Positions 26,314-35,620 are shown, counted from the first letter of the stretch. The stretch is DNA of 64,000 bases from Polynucleobacter hirudinilacicola (GCF_002192535.1 NZ_NAIA01000002.1:124001-188000), one strand, 5' to 3'. The notes: generated by a model from the letters alone, not told the origin. Program-made: numbers and translations.

Positions 26314-27237
26314 GTGCCCACCCGTTTATTACCTCCAGGGATTGAAGTCTTTGAAAGAGGCTGGCTTTCTGCTAATAATATTTTTCACTTTGGCGATCAA
26401 GATGTTTCGCTCGTAGACACTGGCTATTGCGCACATGAAAATCTCACGGTTGATCTAGTACACAATGCGCTGAATAAGAATTCATTATCAGGTTTGAATA
26501 AAATAGTGAATACACATCTCCATTCAGACCACTGCGGTGGCAATGCCGCTCTAGCAAAAGCATTTCATTGTGAGATTCTGATTCCAGTTGCGGAAGAAAA
26601 AGCAGTGAGCAATTGGAATGAAGATTTATTAAGTTATCAAAATCTAGGGCAAGAGTGCCCACGTTTTGCTCATGATGGATTGCTGATTCCCGGACAGGAA
26701 ATATTGCTTGGTCGTTATGTTTGGCAAATTATGGCAGCTCCGGGACATGATCACCATTCCATGATGTTCTATCAGCCAGATCATCGTATTCTGATTTCTG
26801 CCGACGCACTTTGGGAAGAGGGCTTTGGTGTCATTTTCCCTGAGCTCTGGGGTGAGCCTGGTTTTGAAGAGGTTGCTCAGACCCTAGACTTCATTGAGAG
26901 TTTGCCCGTAAGTCTCGTGATTCCGGGGCATGGCAAACCCTTTCTAGATGTTGCCAAATCAATAGCCACGGCACGATCAAGATTGGATTATTTGGCTTCT
27001 GATCCAGATCGCAATGCCCGTCATGGCGCAAAAGTGTTGCTCAAATACAAGTTGATAGAGTGGCGTACAAAAGAACTTACTTTAGTTAATGATTGGATTG
27101 CCAATACACCAGCACTAAAAAGCGCTGCAAACCAGTTAAATATGGATTTAGAGGACTTCAGTAAATGGTTGCCTCAGGCTTTGGTAAAGTCAGGGGCTGC
27201 TAAGCTTGAAGATCTGAAGTTAATAGACCTAGCTTAA
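26314..27237 (+). CDS. Metallo-beta-lactamase-fold hydrolase
   Basis: The 307-residue protein starts at GTG 1 bp after the lipocalin stop. Its metal motif is NTHLHSDHCGGNAAL, with further ligands in APGHDHHSMMFYQPDH, ISADALWEEGFG and VIPGHGKPF. The C-terminal 90 residues are helical, as in LACTB2/RNase-like or thioesterase relatives. The substrate cannot be determined. Position in the msrP-lipocalin-MBL-ydfG series suggests co-expression. Confidence 0.8.
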   Translation: MPTRLLPPGIEVFERGWLSANNIFHFGDQDVSLVDTGYCAHENLTVDLVHNALNKNSLSGLNKIVNTHLHSDHCGGNAALAKAFHCEILIPVAEEKAVSNWNEDLLSYQNLGQECPRFAHDGLLIPGQEILLGRYVWQIMAAPGHDHHSMMFYQPDHRILISADALWEEGFGVIFPELWGEPGFEEVAQTLDFIESLPVSLVIPGHGKPFLDVAKSIATARSRLDYLASDPDRNARHGAKVLLKYKLIEWRTKELTLVNDWIANTPALKSAANQLNMDLEDFSKWLPQALVKSGAAKLEDLKLIDLA

Positions 27238-27257
27238 TCATTGGAGTTAATGGAGAT

Positions 27258-28028
27258 ATGGAACATACCGTTTTAGTAACAGGTGCAACTGCTGGATTTG
27301 GTGAGGCAACTGCACGACGTTTTTTGGCTCATGGTCATAAGGTCATCGCTGCCGGTAGAAGAATCGAGCGCTTAGAGGCACTCAAAGCATCGCTACCTGC
27401 AGAGCAGCAGAAGAAGCTTTACATCCTAGCATTGGATGTGTGTAATAGCGCCCAGGTTGATTCTTTAGCAGCGTCTTTGCCTCAAGAGTTTGCGAAGCTT
27501 ACTGTTCTCGTCAATAACGCTGGTCTTGCATTGGGTTTAGAGCCAGCGCATCAAGCCAATATTGCTGATTGGGATCAAATGATTGATACCAATATTAGAG
27601 GTCTTGTTCATATGACGCGAGCTTTTTTGCCCGGCATGGTCGAGCGAAAATGTGGTCACGTGATTAATGTTGGCTCTGTGGCAGGACTATATCCCTACCC
27701 TGGTAGTAATGTGTATGGCGCTACCAAAGCATTTGTAAAACAATTTAGCCTCAACTTGCGTGCGGATTTAATAGGCACGCGTTTACGCGTCACCTGTGTA
27801 GAGCCTGGCCTGAGTTCAGGAACTGAATACTCGAATGTTCGCTTCAAGGGTGATGATGCAAAAGCAGAGAAAGTGTATGAAGGGGTTGAGGCGCTTAGCT
27901 CTGACGATGTAGCCGAGACAATATTCTGGTCCGCAACCTTACCTGCGCACATGAATGTCAATGCTGTTGAAATTATGCCTATTCAGCAATCATTTGCCGG
28001 CACTACCTTATATCGTGGGGAGTTGTGA
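27258..28028 (+). CDS. ydfG: NADP-dependent 3-hydroxy acid/malonic semialdehyde reductase (YdfG)
   Basis: The 256-residue short-chain dehydrogenase has VTGATAGFGEATARRFLAHG, VNNAGLALGLEPAHQANIAD, the Ser of NVGSVAG and the catalytic Tyr/Lys of NVYGATKAFVKQFSLNLR. Similarity to E. coli YdfG continues through EPGLSSGTEYSNVRFKGDD to the C-terminus. YdfG reduces malonic semialdehyde and oxidises serine and other 3-hydroxy acids. It lies 20 bp after the MBL hydrolase and probably ends that transcript. Confidence 0.92.
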   Translation: MEHTVLVTGATAGFGEATARRFLAHGHKVIAAGRRIERLEALKASLPAEQQKKLYILALDVCNSAQVDSLAASLPQEFAKLTVLVNNAGLALGLEPAHQANIADWDQMIDTNIRGLVHMTRAFLPGMVERKCGHVINVGSVAGLYPYPGSNVYGATKAFVKQFSLNLRADLIGTRLRVTCVEPGLSSGTEYSNVRFKGDDAKAEKVYEGVEALSSDDVAETIFWSATLPAHMNVNAVEIMPIQQSFAGTTLYRGEL

Positions 28029-28058
28029 TTAAGCAGGGTAAGGTTTAAACCTGCTGCC

Positions 28059-28592
28059 TTACTTTTTCCACTGATAAAACTGGGGATAGACGCGCATGAC
28101 GACTGGGCCATCAAAATCCCAAGACTTGCAGTTACCTAAATATAAAGGCGGTTTATTTTCATCGGGATCAAAGAGTGCACCCGGAATAGATTGATAGGCT
28201 GCAGTGGCAATGTTATTCAGTAGTTCACGCAAGTGAGTGCAGCCTTTAATTCCACCTAGATGAGTCTCAATGGTTTTGCGCCAACCTTTGCCAATACGTG
28301 CACCAATTAATGCATCCATTGGTGGAATGACTAGTGGACACTCGGGGTGAGGATGACTATCCATTGCTACTTCAATATCTTTGATAGTGAGCTCATCATC
28401 CACTGTGACTCTCACCCACATATCGTGGATTGCCTCTCCAGGGGCCCAAGTTCTTGAGCCCGTAACAAAGGGGTGTGACTTAGTATCCTTCAGGTGGCCC
28501 TCAATGTCCCAAAGACCATCTTTTCGTGAATAGCCGTTAAAAGTAACTTCGCGTTTATGTAGCGGCTTACGTGGTTTTGGATCAGAAAGCAT
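28059..28592 (-). CDS. DUF2889 family protein
   Basis: The 177-residue protein has the DUF2889 pattern: KREVTFNGYSRKDGLWDIEG, IHDMWVRVTVDDELTIKDIE, and LGGIKGCTHLRELLNNIATA with its conserved Cys-Thr-His. The function is unknown. The family is widespread in betaproteobacteria, often near aromatic or organic-acid catabolism genes. Here it is a single leftward gene, divergent from rsuA. The conserved Cys and His suggest metal binding or catalysis, an inference only. Confidence 0.85.
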   Translation of the reverse strand: MLSDPKPRKPLHKREVTFNGYSRKDGLWDIEGHLKDTKSHPFVTGSRTWAPGEAIHDMWVRVTVDDELTIKDIEVAMDSHPHPECPLVIPPMDALIGARIGKGWRKTIETHLGGIKGCTHLRELLNNIATAAYQSIPGALFDPDENKPPLYLGNCKSWDFDGPVVMRVYPQFYQWKK

Positions 28593-28695
28593 GGCAGAGG
28601 TTGGTGGTTAATGAGAATACTCAATCATAATGAATTGAGATCTCAGGGGTCTTGATATCGAAAATATGCGCTCTCTATAGTATTCTGTGCAACAT

Positions 28696-29421
28696 ATGGC
28701 AAAACCCATTTCCCTCGAAAAAATCCTCTTTAGCCAAGGCTTTGGAACACGTCGCTACTGTAGCGATCTAGTCTATGCCGAGATGGTGAAGGTGAATGAT
28801 GTTCTCGCCGAAGATCCTGAGGAGCGTATTACCACGGAAGGACTGATTTTAAATGTCCAAGGGCAAGATTGGGAGTATCACGAAAAAGCCTATATCGCAT
28901 TTCATAAGCCACCCAATTACGAGTGCTCTCATAAAACAACCCATCATCCCAGTGTCTATAGTTTGTTACCAGCCCCATTTGTAGAGCGCGGCCTGCAATG
29001 TGTAGGGCGCTTAGACTTCGATACCACTGGACTCTTATTGATTTCAGATGATGGTCAGTTTATTCATAAAATGACGACCCCTAAAAAGAATATCGGTAAG
29101 GTTTACGAAATCACTACGCCTGATCCCATTACCTCAGAACAAATGGAGCACCTGTTGAATGGTGTTGTATTGGATGATGATCCAAAGCCTTGTTATGCTA
29201 CAGCGTGTAAGCAGATCTCAGAACATGTACTTGCGATGACGATTGTTGAAGGGCGCTATCACCAAGTCAAGCGAATGATGGCTGCGGTTGGTAATCATGT
29301 TGCCAAGCTTCACCGCGTAGAAATTGGCGCTTATGTCATGCCTGCAGATCTTGCGGAAGGTCAGTGGCGCTGGTTATATCCAGATGATTTAAAGCGGCTC
29401 TCGCAAAGCGTCAGTTCTTAA
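28696..29421 (+). CDS. rsuA: 16S rRNA pseudouridine synthase (RsuA family)
   Basis: From the ATG at 28696 the product has 241 residues. An S4 RNA-binding domain comes first (ISLEKILFSQGFGTRRYCSD and VKVNDVLAEDPEERI), then the synthase domain with the catalytic Asp in CVGRLDFDTTGLLLISDDG and the late EGRYHQVKRMMAAVGNHV. RsuA converts U516 of 16S rRNA to pseudouridine. A GTG three codons earlier is an alternative start. The gene is followed closely (14 bp) by a pterin dehydratase gene. Confidence 0.9.
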   Translation: MAKPISLEKILFSQGFGTRRYCSDLVYAEMVKVNDVLAEDPEERITTEGLILNVQGQDWEYHEKAYIAFHKPPNYECSHKTTHHPSVYSLLPAPFVERGLQCVGRLDFDTTGLLLISDDGQFIHKMTTPKKNIGKVYEITTPDPITSEQMEHLLNGVVLDDDPKPCYATACKQISEHVLAMTIVEGRYHQVKRMMAAVGNHVAKLHRVEIGAYVMPADLAEGQWRWLYPDDLKRLSQSVSS

Positions 29422-29435
29422 ACCCAGCATATTTT

Positions 29436-29735
29436 ATGAAACCTTCATTGATACCGAGCAATTTTGATTTTCAGAATAGCATTCCCTTATGGACGCCAGA
29501 TAAAGCTAAACAAGTGATCTTTCGAGAGTTTGCTTTTGCCGACTTTAAACAGGCTTTTAGGTTTATGACCTTAAGTGCTCAATATGCTGAGGAAATTGAC
29601 CATCATCCAGATTGGTCAAACTCTTGGAATAAGGTGACTGTGCATTTAACTACGCACTCAAGCAAGGGTTTGACAGAGTTGGATATTCAGATGGCTAAAG
29701 CGATGGACATATTTTCAATTGAAGCCATGTGCTAA
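29436..29735 (+). CDS. phhB: Pterin-4a-carbinolamine dehydratase-like protein
   Basis: The 99-residue protein has the PCD/DCoH motif EEIDHHPDWSNSWNKVTVHL with its catalytic His pair, and the end GLTELDIQMAKAMD. The enzyme dehydrates 4a-hydroxytetrahydropterin; bacterial stand-alone copies are also linked to molybdopterin or folate metabolism. No phenylalanine hydroxylase gene is nearby. It follows rsuA with 14 bp between and converges on a small acidic-protein gene. Confidence 0.9.
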   Translation: MKPSLIPSNFDFQNSIPLWTPDKAKQVIFREFAFADFKQAFRFMTLSAQYAEEIDHHPDWSNSWNKVTVHLTTHSSKGLTELDIQMAKAMDIFSIEAMC

Positions 29736-29750
29736 AACAGCGCTTACTAA

Positions 29751-29966
29751 TTAATGCTCATCGCCTTCGTGATCTTCTTCGTTGATGCTCATTAAAATTG
29801 TTGCGAGTAGGCCGTAAACCACCTCAGTTGAAATCATTCCATCTTCATCGAGTTCGTCAATTAAGTCGTTTAGGCAATCTTCCGTAGGCTCATTTAGCAA
29901 GGTCATTGCGCATTCGCAGCCATAGTCAAAATCTTCATCATTTTGGTTTTGGTCGTTGTCAGTCAT
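29751..29966 (-). CDS. Small acidic protein, unknown function
   Basis: The 71-residue protein is strongly acidic, with DEDFDYGCECAMTLLNEPTE in the N-terminal half and NEEDHEGDEH at the end; two cysteines and a central hydrophobic helix (STEVVYGLLATILMSI) are seen. I do not recognise the family. The composition suggests a small helical protein that might mimic nucleic acid or bind metal, which is speculation. It is a single leftward gene with AAGGA shortly upstream of its ATG. Confidence 0.6.
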   Translation of the reverse strand: MTDNDQNQNDEDFDYGCECAMTLLNEPTEDCLNDLIDELDEDGMISTEVVYGLLATILMSINEEDHEGDEH

Positions 29967-30133
29967 ATTTATCCTTAATTGAGTCTTCAGGATAGCAAAT
30001 AAATTCTCTATTGAATAGGATTCAATAGGCTCTAGGGGCTAAGTAGAAGGTTTATCCAATCCTGCTAAAAACTGTCCAGGCACTTCTTTCCCTTGAATTC
30101 ATTGATTCAGAATGAGTCGTTTAATATGCGCTT

Positions 30134-30727
30134 ATGAAGTATTTAAAGATTGCCCTGTTTCTCATATCTCTATTGCCATTAGGGCGCTTGATATGGCTTG
30201 GCTTCCATGATGATTTGGGTGCCAATCCAATTGAGTTCATTACCCGTTCTACTGGGACGTGGGCACTTGTATTTCTGTGTATTACTTTAGCAATGACACC
30301 AATGCGCCTCATTACTGGGTGGTCTGTCTGGATTCAATGGCGTCGTATGTTTGGCCTCTTTTGTTTCTTCTATGCTTGCCTTCATTTTTCCATTTGGTTC
30401 TGGCTTGATCAAAATTTAGACCTTCAAGCAATGTGGACTGATGTGCTGAAGCGCCCATTTATTACCATGGGCTTTGTGACATTCGTACTCTTAATTCCTT
30501 TAGCGCTCACCTCAAATCATTGGGCCGTTCGTGCCTTGGGCAGGCGCTGGAGCTTGCTTCACAAATTAGTTTATATGCTTGCTTGTACAGCAATCATTCA
30601 TTACTGGTGGCATAAAGCAGGTAAAAATGATCTACAGACAGTCTCTATCTACGGATCAATCATCTTGTTATTGCTGTTATGTCGCTTACCTTGGTTGAAG
30701 ACTTACTTGCAGAAGATACGTCTCTGA
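30134..30727 (+). CDS. msrQ: Haem-binding membrane subunit MsrQ (YedZ)
   Basis: The 197-residue protein has six hydrophobic helices and the family's TGTWALVFLCITLAMTPMRL, RRMFGLFCFFYACLHFSIWF (haem His) and WSLLHKLVYMLACTAIIHYW (further His). MsrQ binds haem b and FMN and passes electrons from the respiratory chain to MsrP in the periplasm. It is 4.4 kb from msrP with other genes between, an uncommon arrangement. It is followed by a lipoprotein gene. Confidence 0.92.
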   Translation: MKYLKIALFLISLLPLGRLIWLGFHDDLGANPIEFITRSTGTWALVFLCITLAMTPMRLITGWSVWIQWRRMFGLFCFFYACLHFSIWFWLDQNLDLQAMWTDVLKRPFITMGFVTFVLLIPLALTSNHWAVRALGRRWSLLHKLVYMLACTAIIHYWWHKAGKNDLQTVSIYGSIILLLLLCRLPWLKTYLQKIRL

Positions 30728-30831
30728 TTATTAGGGCTTGTTCGTATAGCAAGCAAAAAGTGGCAAATTTGCATACAGTGGTTGTAATCAAATTGTCAGT
30801 ATTTCATCTGCGACTCCCATACAATGGGCTT

Positions 30832-31152
30832 ATGAATATTTCCCTAAAGCTTGCCCTCTGTCTTACATTGGTAGGGTGCTCTACAGCACAGCAGGGACCG
30901 CCGCCAAAGGGGTCGCAAACTTCCCCGGTTTATTCTTCTGAGCAATTGAGGGAATTTAATAATCAACCTGTTGCACTCACTGAAGGTCCATTTGGTCCGG
31001 TGGATGCGCCGCCCCAAAAACAGGGTCTGAGTAGACAGCCATCCGGAGATTCAAAATACTTTAATCAGCCACAGGGTGAGCAAGAGGCAGAGGCGATCGA
31101 AACCCAATCGGCCGATCCTTATTTGCCAGGCACCCCCATTTATCGGTTCTAG
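30832..31152 (+). CDS. Small lipoprotein, unknown function
   Basis: From the ATG at 30832 the product has 106 residues, with a lipoprotein signal MNISLKLALCLTLVGCS whose lipobox is LVGC. The mature part is hydrophilic, Pro/Gln-rich (GPPPKGSQTS, VDAPPQKQGLSRQPSG) and probably disordered. An in-frame start at 30679 would overlap msrQ and lacks a signal sequence, so it is rejected. No family is recognised. Confidence 0.7.
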   Translation: MNISLKLALCLTLVGCSTAQQGPPPKGSQTSPVYSSEQLREFNNQPVALTEGPFGPVDAPPQKQGLSRQPSGDSKYFNQPQGEQEAEAIETQSADPYLPGTPIYRF

Positions 31153-31202
31153 CGCTAGGCTGCTGTTACCATTAAGGCTTATTTTTAGAAAGATCTAGCC
31201 TT

Positions 31203-32045
31203 ATGAATCCAGCCATTCAGTTATTTAAATCCAAGTGCAACGTATTGCTTGCTGCCAGTTTTTTATCTGCAGCATTGATTGGTGTCGCACATGCTCAGCA
31301 AAGTGGTTTACCAATTAATGCTGCAGCTTCGGTAAACGGCACCATCATCACTAATGATATGGTTGAACAGGGTATTAAGATGGCAATTTCTCAAGGACAA
31401 AAAGATAGTCCTGAGTTGCGCAAAGTGGTTGTTCAGAAATACATTGAAGTATTACTGCTATCGCAGCGAGCAGAACGCGATGGTTTGGCAAACTCCGAAA
31501 AAGCAAATACTCAACTAATGCTCATTCGTCAAAATTACTTAGCGGATCTTGAGTTATCTACCTTTATGGCACAAAACCCAATCAGCGATGCTGATATACA
31601 AGCTGAGTACAACAAAGAAATTGCCTCGCTTGGTCCTCAAGGCATGTTGGTTGAATATAAGGTGAGTGATATAGCGACTGCTAGTGAAGCAGATGCGCAA
31701 GCAGTATTGGGCCGTCTTAAAAAGGGTGAGCCATTTGATCAGTTGGCCAAGAGTGTTTCTCTTGCACCAAATAGAGTGCAGGGCGGCGCTGTTGGTTGGG
31801 TTCAAGCAGGACAGCTTCCCCCACAAATTTCAGCTGTATTGGTAAACCTGTCTAAAGGTCAGGTTTCTCAAGCTCCAATACAAGTGCAGCAAGGCTGGTA
31901 TTTGGTGAAGCTAGAAGATAAGAGATCTACTAAGCCCCCAACATTGGAGCAAGCTAAGACTGCAATTCGCAATGGTTTGGCACAAAGAAAGCAATTTGAG
32001 TTTTTATCTCAGATCGCTAAAGAATCTAAGATCATCATTCAGTAA
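31203..32045 (+). CDS. Periplasmic parvulin-type peptidyl-prolyl isomerase
   Basis: The 280-residue protein has a signal peptide (LLAASFLSAALIGVAHAQ), an N-terminal helical chaperone region as in SurA/PpiD relatives (INAAASVNGTIITNDMVEQG), and a parvulin domain around residues 145-240 (LVEYKVSDIATASEADAQAV, GGAVGWVQAGQLPPQISAVL). It should assist folding of envelope proteins. It stands between the lipoprotein and the folA gene and is closed by a terminator. A PpiC-type name is appropriate; SurA proper usually has two parvulin domains. Confidence 0.88.
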   Translation: MNPAIQLFKSKCNVLLAASFLSAALIGVAHAQQSGLPINAAASVNGTIITNDMVEQGIKMAISQGQKDSPELRKVVVQKYIEVLLLSQRAERDGLANSEKANTQLMLIRQNYLADLELSTFMAQNPISDADIQAEYNKEIASLGPQGMLVEYKVSDIATASEADAQAVLGRLKKGEPFDQLAKSVSLAPNRVQGGAVGWVQAGQLPPQISAVLVNLSKGQVSQAPIQVQQGWYLVKLEDKRSTKPPTLEQAKTAIRNGLAQRKQFEFLSQIAKESKIIIQ

Positions 32046-32064
32046 GGTGCATTTGCATTGATGA

Positions 32065-32090
32065 AAAAAGAGCTCGTCGGAGCTCTTTTT
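32065..32090. terminator. Bidirectional intrinsic terminator between parvulin and folA
   Basis: AAAAAGAGCTC (32065-32075) and GAGCTCTTTTT (32080-32090) form a perfect 11-bp stem with a four-base loop. Flanking A and T tracts let it work on both strands, ending the parvulin gene and the leftward folA operon. Confidence 0.9.
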
Positions 32091-32091
32091 C

Positions 32092-32583
32092 TTATTGACG
32101 CTCAAGCGTCACAAAATTAAAGGTGATGTCGCCTTCAGATCCTGGGGAGCGCTCGACTTCTTTCCAAGAGGCTGCATCAGGGACTTCAAAGAAAGTATCC
32201 CCATCGTTTATATCCATATCGATTTCAGTGATGTAGAGCCGATCTGCTTTAGCAAAAGCTTGCTTAAAAAGCTGTTCACCACCGATGACAAATACTCGCG
32301 GTGCTTCGCTTAAGCGGTTCAGGGCTTCATCTAATGATCCTGCAAGCTCCCCGCCCTCAAGCTGGAACTGCGCATTACGACTCACCACGATATTGCGACG
32401 GCCTGGAAGTGGGCGACCAATAGATTCCCAGGTCTTGCGTCCCATGATGACTGGATAGCCCATAGTCACTCGCTTAAAGAACTGCAAATCTGCAGAGATC
32501 TTCCAAGGCATTTGGTTGTCGCGGCCAATCACGTGATTGCGTGAGCGCGCAACAATCATAGAAATAGCAGGTTGTGTCATCAA
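32092..32583 (-). CDS. folA: Dihydrofolate reductase
   Basis: The 163-residue protein shows ISMIVARSRNHVIGRDNQMP and WKISADLQFFKRVTMGYPVI, then MGRKTWESIGRPLPGRRNIV and RVFVIGGEQLFKQA, all DHFR hallmarks. The acidic substrate residue is the Asp of ISADLQFF. It reduces dihydrofolate to tetrahydrofolate. It lies 13 bp after thyA on the same strand, the classical thyA-folA pairing, since thymidylate synthase produces its substrate. Confidence 0.95.
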   Translation of the reverse strand: MMTQPAISMIVARSRNHVIGRDNQMPWKISADLQFFKRVTMGYPVIMGRKTWESIGRPLPGRRNIVVSRNAQFQLEGGELAGSLDEALNRLSEAPRVFVIGGEQLFKQAFAKADRLYITEIDMDINDGDTFFEVPDAASWKEVERSPGSEGDITFNFVTLERQ

Positions 32584-32596
32584 TGCTCTCTTGTTC

Positions 32597-33391
32597 TTAA
32601 ATAGCTACTGGAGCTTTGATATGTGGGTGTGATTCGTATCCGAGGATTTCAAAATCTTCGAACTCATAGTCAAAAATAGAATCCGGTTTTCTCAAAATAT
32701 TGAGTTTTGGTAATGGGAAGAAATCTCTTGATAGCTGAAGATCTACTTGCTCTAAGTGATTGCTATACAAATGGCAATCACCACCAGTCCAAATAAAGTC
32801 ACCCACTTCTAAATTGCATTGTTGGGCCATCATGTGTGTGAGCAAGGCGTAGCTGGCAATATTGAATGGCACACCCAAGAAAATATCAGCACTGCGTTGG
32901 TAGAGTTGGCACGAGAGTTTGCCATCAGCAACATAGAACTGAAAGAAGGCATGGCAAGGTGCTAAAGCCATACGGGGAATATCTGCCACGTTCCAAGCAG
33001 AAACAATGATGCGACGTGAATCCGGATTTTTCTTGATCGTCTCAACTACCTCAGAGATCTGATCAATGTGTTTGCCATTGGGCGCTGGCCATGAACGCCA
33101 TTGATATCCATAAATAGGGCCGAGTTCACCGTCTGGGGCAGCCCACTCATTCCAAATGGATACACCACGCTCTTTAAGCCAGTTGTTATTGGTGCTGCCT
33201 TTGAGAAACCAGAGCAATTCATAGATGATGGACTTGAGGTGAAGCTTCTTAGTTGTCACCATCGGAAAGCCATCAGCCAAGTTAAAACGCATCTGGTGCC
33301 CGAATACGGAGATTGTGCCTGTACCAGTCCTATCGGACTTTTGGACGCCCTTGGCAAGGACTTCTTTCATGAGATCGTGATATTGGCGCAT
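32597..33391 (-). CDS. thyA: Thymidylate synthase
   Basis: The 264-residue protein is the same length as E. coli ThyA. The catalytic Cys is in [17 protein letters not shown], with [30 protein letters not shown] and the C-terminal [10 protein letters not shown]. It methylates dUMP to dTMP using methylene-tetrahydrofolate. It is followed by folA in one transcription unit and preceded, 35 bp away, by a ferredoxin-NADP reductase gene on the same strand. Confidence 0.96.
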   Translation of the reverse strand: MRQYHDLMKEVLAKGVQKSDRTGTGTISVFGHQMRFNLADGFPMVTTKKLHLKSIIYELLWFLKGSTNNNWLKERGVSIWNEWAAPDGELGPIYGYQWRSWPAPNGKHIDQISEVVETIKKNPDSRRIIVSAWNVADIPRMALAPCHAFFQFYVADGKLSCQLYQRSADIFLGVPFNIASYALLTHMMAQQCNLEVGDFIWTGGDCHLYSNHLEQVDLQLSRDFFPLPKLNILRKPDSIFDYEFEDFEILGYESHPHIKAPVAI

Positions 33392-33426
33392 ATAAATATT
33401 GGCAAAAATGAGTAATTAGGGATAGC

Positions 33427-34473
33427 TTACTCGAATGTGGGCGGGCTCACCCCAAGAACCTTATGTAGCTTTGGTGAGGTGGTGGTGTACTGGAGCTGGA
33501 TGGGCTTTTCTGGGTTGAGGTAAGCGGCCGCAGCAAAGGCTGCTAAAGCCGCCTCATGAAAGCCTGACAAAATGAGTTTTTTCTTGCCTGGGTAAACATT
33601 GATATCTCCCACGGCATAAATTCCGGGAATGCTTGTCTGAAATTTCTCGGTATCAACGGTGACTTGCTTGCGATCGATATCTAAACCCCAGTCTGCAATT
33701 GGCCCTAATTTGGGTGATAGTCCAAAAAAGATGAGGAGATCATCTACTGCCATCTTTTGATCTTGACCATCAATATCAGTCACCACTATTTTGGTGATCT
33801 GATCATTCTCCACTTCGTAGCTCGTCACTTGCCCAATCAATAACTGCATTTGTTTGTTTTTGCAAAGCTCGCGCATTTTGGCAATGGATGCTGGCGCTGC
33901 CTTAAAGTCATCACGTCGATGGATGAGCGTAACACTGGCAGCTTTATCTGCAAAATGCAGCGCCCAATCTAATGCAGCATCTCCACCACCACAGATCACT
34001 ATCTTTTTGCCATTAAATTGATCGGGATGCTTAACGCTATAGAACACCTGCTTACCTTCAAAAGCCTCTATGCCATCAAGCTTGAGGGTACGGGGCTGAA
34101 AGGCTCCTACACCTCCGGCGATAAAGACGGTCTTGCTCAAGAAATGATTGCCCTTAGAGGTGTTAATGAGAAAGCGTCCATCAGATTGTTTCTCAAGCTG
34201 GGTAACTTCTTGCCCTAAATGAAACTGCGCACCAAATGGCTCAATTTGTTTCAGTAGGTTAGTGGTGAGCTCGCGTCCAGTGCAAACCGGAATTGCTGGA
34301 ATATCGTAGATAGGTTTATCTGGATACAGTTCGATGCATTGACCCCCAGCCTCAGGAAGGGAATCAATGACGTGCGCTTTAATTTCCAGAAGACCAAGTT
34401 CGAAAACTTGGAAAAGACCCACAGGGCCGGCACCAATAATGACAGCGTCGGTTTGTGTAGGTGATTGCAACAC
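33427..34473 (-). CDS. Ferredoxin/flavodoxin-NADP reductase (thioredoxin-reductase-like type)
   Basis: The 348-residue protein has an FAD motif [17 protein letters not shown] and an NADP motif [18 protein letters not shown], but lacks the CxxC redox pair of thioredoxin reductase, as in YumC/TrxR-like FNRs. [15 protein letters not shown] and [20 protein letters not shown] are family features. It moves electrons between NADPH and ferredoxin. Its gene is 26 bp downstream of the fdxA ferredoxin gene, its likely partner. Confidence 0.9.
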   Translation of the reverse strand: MLQSPTQTDAVIIGAGPVGLFQVFELGLLEIKAHVIDSLPEAGGQCIELYPDKPIYDIPAIPVCTGRELTTNLLKQIEPFGAQFHLGQEVTQLEKQSDGRFLINTSKGNHFLSKTVFIAGGVGAFQPRTLKLDGIEAFEGKQVFYSVKHPDQFNGKKIVICGGGDAALDWALHFADKAASVTLIHRRDDFKAAPASIAKMRELCKNKQMQLLIGQVTSYEVENDQITKIVVTDIDGQDQKMAVDDLLIFFGLSPKLGPIADWGLDIDRKQVTVDTEKFQTSIPGIYAVGDINVYPGKKKLILSGFHEAALAAFAAAAYLNPEKPIQLQYTTTSPKLHKVLGVSPPTFE

Positions 34474-34499
34474 GAATTCTCGAAAAGGCTATTAAAGAA

Positions 34500-34823
34500 T
34501 TACTTTACGAGCTGATCGAGTTTGTTTTTAACGTCTTTCCACTCATCCGCATCAGGAAGAGCACCCTTGGATTTGGTAATGGAGGTCCAAGTAGGGGAGA
34601 GGTCCGCATTAAGCTTGATAAATGACTGTTGATCACCAGGAACATCATCTTCAGCATAAATCGCGTTTACTGGACACTCTGGAACACAGACGGCGCAGTC
34701 AATGCACTCATCCGGATCAATGACTAAAAAGTTAGGGCCTTCACGAAAGCAATCAACTGGGCAAACATCAACACAGTCGGTGTATTTGCAGCGGATGCAG
34801 GATTCGGTAACAACGTAAGTCAT
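34500..34823 (-). CDS. fdxA: Ferredoxin FdxA, 3Fe-4S/4Fe-4S type
   Basis: From the ATG complementary to 34821-34823 the product has 107 residues and begins [20 protein letters not shown]. Two cluster motifs are visible: [18 protein letters not shown] and [18 protein letters not shown]. The C-terminal 45 residues form the usual extension of FdxA-type seven-iron ferredoxins. It carries electrons in the cytoplasm, probably with the NADP reductase encoded downstream. An 18-codon upstream extension in frame does not fit the family. Confidence 0.93.
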   Translation of the reverse strand: MTYVVTESCIRCKYTDCVDVCPVDCFREGPNFLVIDPDECIDCAVCVPECPVNAIYAEDDVPGDQQSFIKLNADLSPTWTSITKSKGALPDADEWKDVKNKLDQLVK

Positions 34824-35010
34824 GGCGTTTATTCTAAATAGCCCTGAAACCCGGGCTGCTAAGTTATAAAAGCTCAATTTTAGCCGAAATAGCCAATTTT
34901 TCAGGCAAAGCCCTGATTTCTTGGGCTAAAGCCCCTTTTCCAAAGGCAAGCTTCAATTGATTACACTTTAAGGATTGGCATTAATAAAACCCACTAGGAA
35001 AGAATGGATT

Positions 35011-35550
35011 ATGGAAGAGTATCGGCTACAGATCGATAAAACAGCAAAACCACTATTGATCATTGACTACACCTTTGGGGGTGACCGTAGTCTGGAGCAA
35101 ATGAAGTCTACCCATCTGCCTACTCCCTTGCAAAACGCTAAGGTGAAGACGGAGTTTGATTTGGCATATGCCTGGAGTGAATTTGCCCGCAAGTATTTAG
35201 AAAGCACCAAAGAGATCGCTGGCACCCCTCTATGCTGGAGTGGACATTACGATCAGCTAGGCAGGGTAATGCTCGAAATGATGCGTTTGAGTCGTGATAA
35301 GCAGACGATGGTTGACAAGGATGGTGTTCATGAAATGATTCCTAACCTTGAAGAAATTCCTTTTGTTAGCAAACCTTCTACTCTTGAAGACAAGATGTTT
35401 TGTCGAATCTGGCTTTCTTTGATTCGCCATCCCGCCTTTATTGAGATGGAGTTGGATGAAGACGAGCTCACTGCATTTAACTACTGGCAAGGTTTATTTA
35501 CTGTTGCCCTAGGTAAAACTAATAGCGAGTTATTAAACCAGGTTGCTTAG
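35011..35550 (+). CDS. Conserved-looking soluble protein, unknown function
   Basis: The 179-residue protein from the ATG at 35011, which has AGGAAAG eight bases upstream, is mostly helical and soluble. Stretches such as DLAYAWSEFARKYLESTKEI and DKMFCRIWLSLIRHPAFIEM suggest a compact helical domain; no catalytic motif is visible. I do not recognise the family. It stands alone, divergent from fdxA and followed by a strong terminator, suggesting a genuine single-gene unit. Confidence 0.65.
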   Translation: MEEYRLQIDKTAKPLLIIDYTFGGDRSLEQMKSTHLPTPLQNAKVKTEFDLAYAWSEFARKYLESTKEIAGTPLCWSGHYDQLGRVMLEMMRLSRDKQTMVDKDGVHEMIPNLEEIPFVSKPSTLEDKMFCRIWLSLIRHPAFIEMELDEDELTAFNYWQGLFTVALGKTNSELLNQVA

Positions 35551-35592
35551 GTAAGTTGCTTGGGCCACTTAATTCACTTTAGTAGATATAAA

Positions 35593-35620
35593 AAAAGCGC
35601 TCCGTTTGGAGCGCTTTTCT
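35593..35620. terminator. Bidirectional intrinsic terminator
   Basis: AAAAGCGCTCC (35593-35603) and GGAGCGCTTTT (35608-35618) form a perfect 11-bp stem with a GTTT loop and A/T tracts on both sides. It ends the gene to the left and the leftward TRAP transporter genes to the right. Confidence 0.92.

Noticed and set aside
30679..30831. Upstream extension of the small lipoprotein
   Set aside because: It would overlap msrQ and hide the lipoprotein signal; the internal ATG at 30832 fits better.
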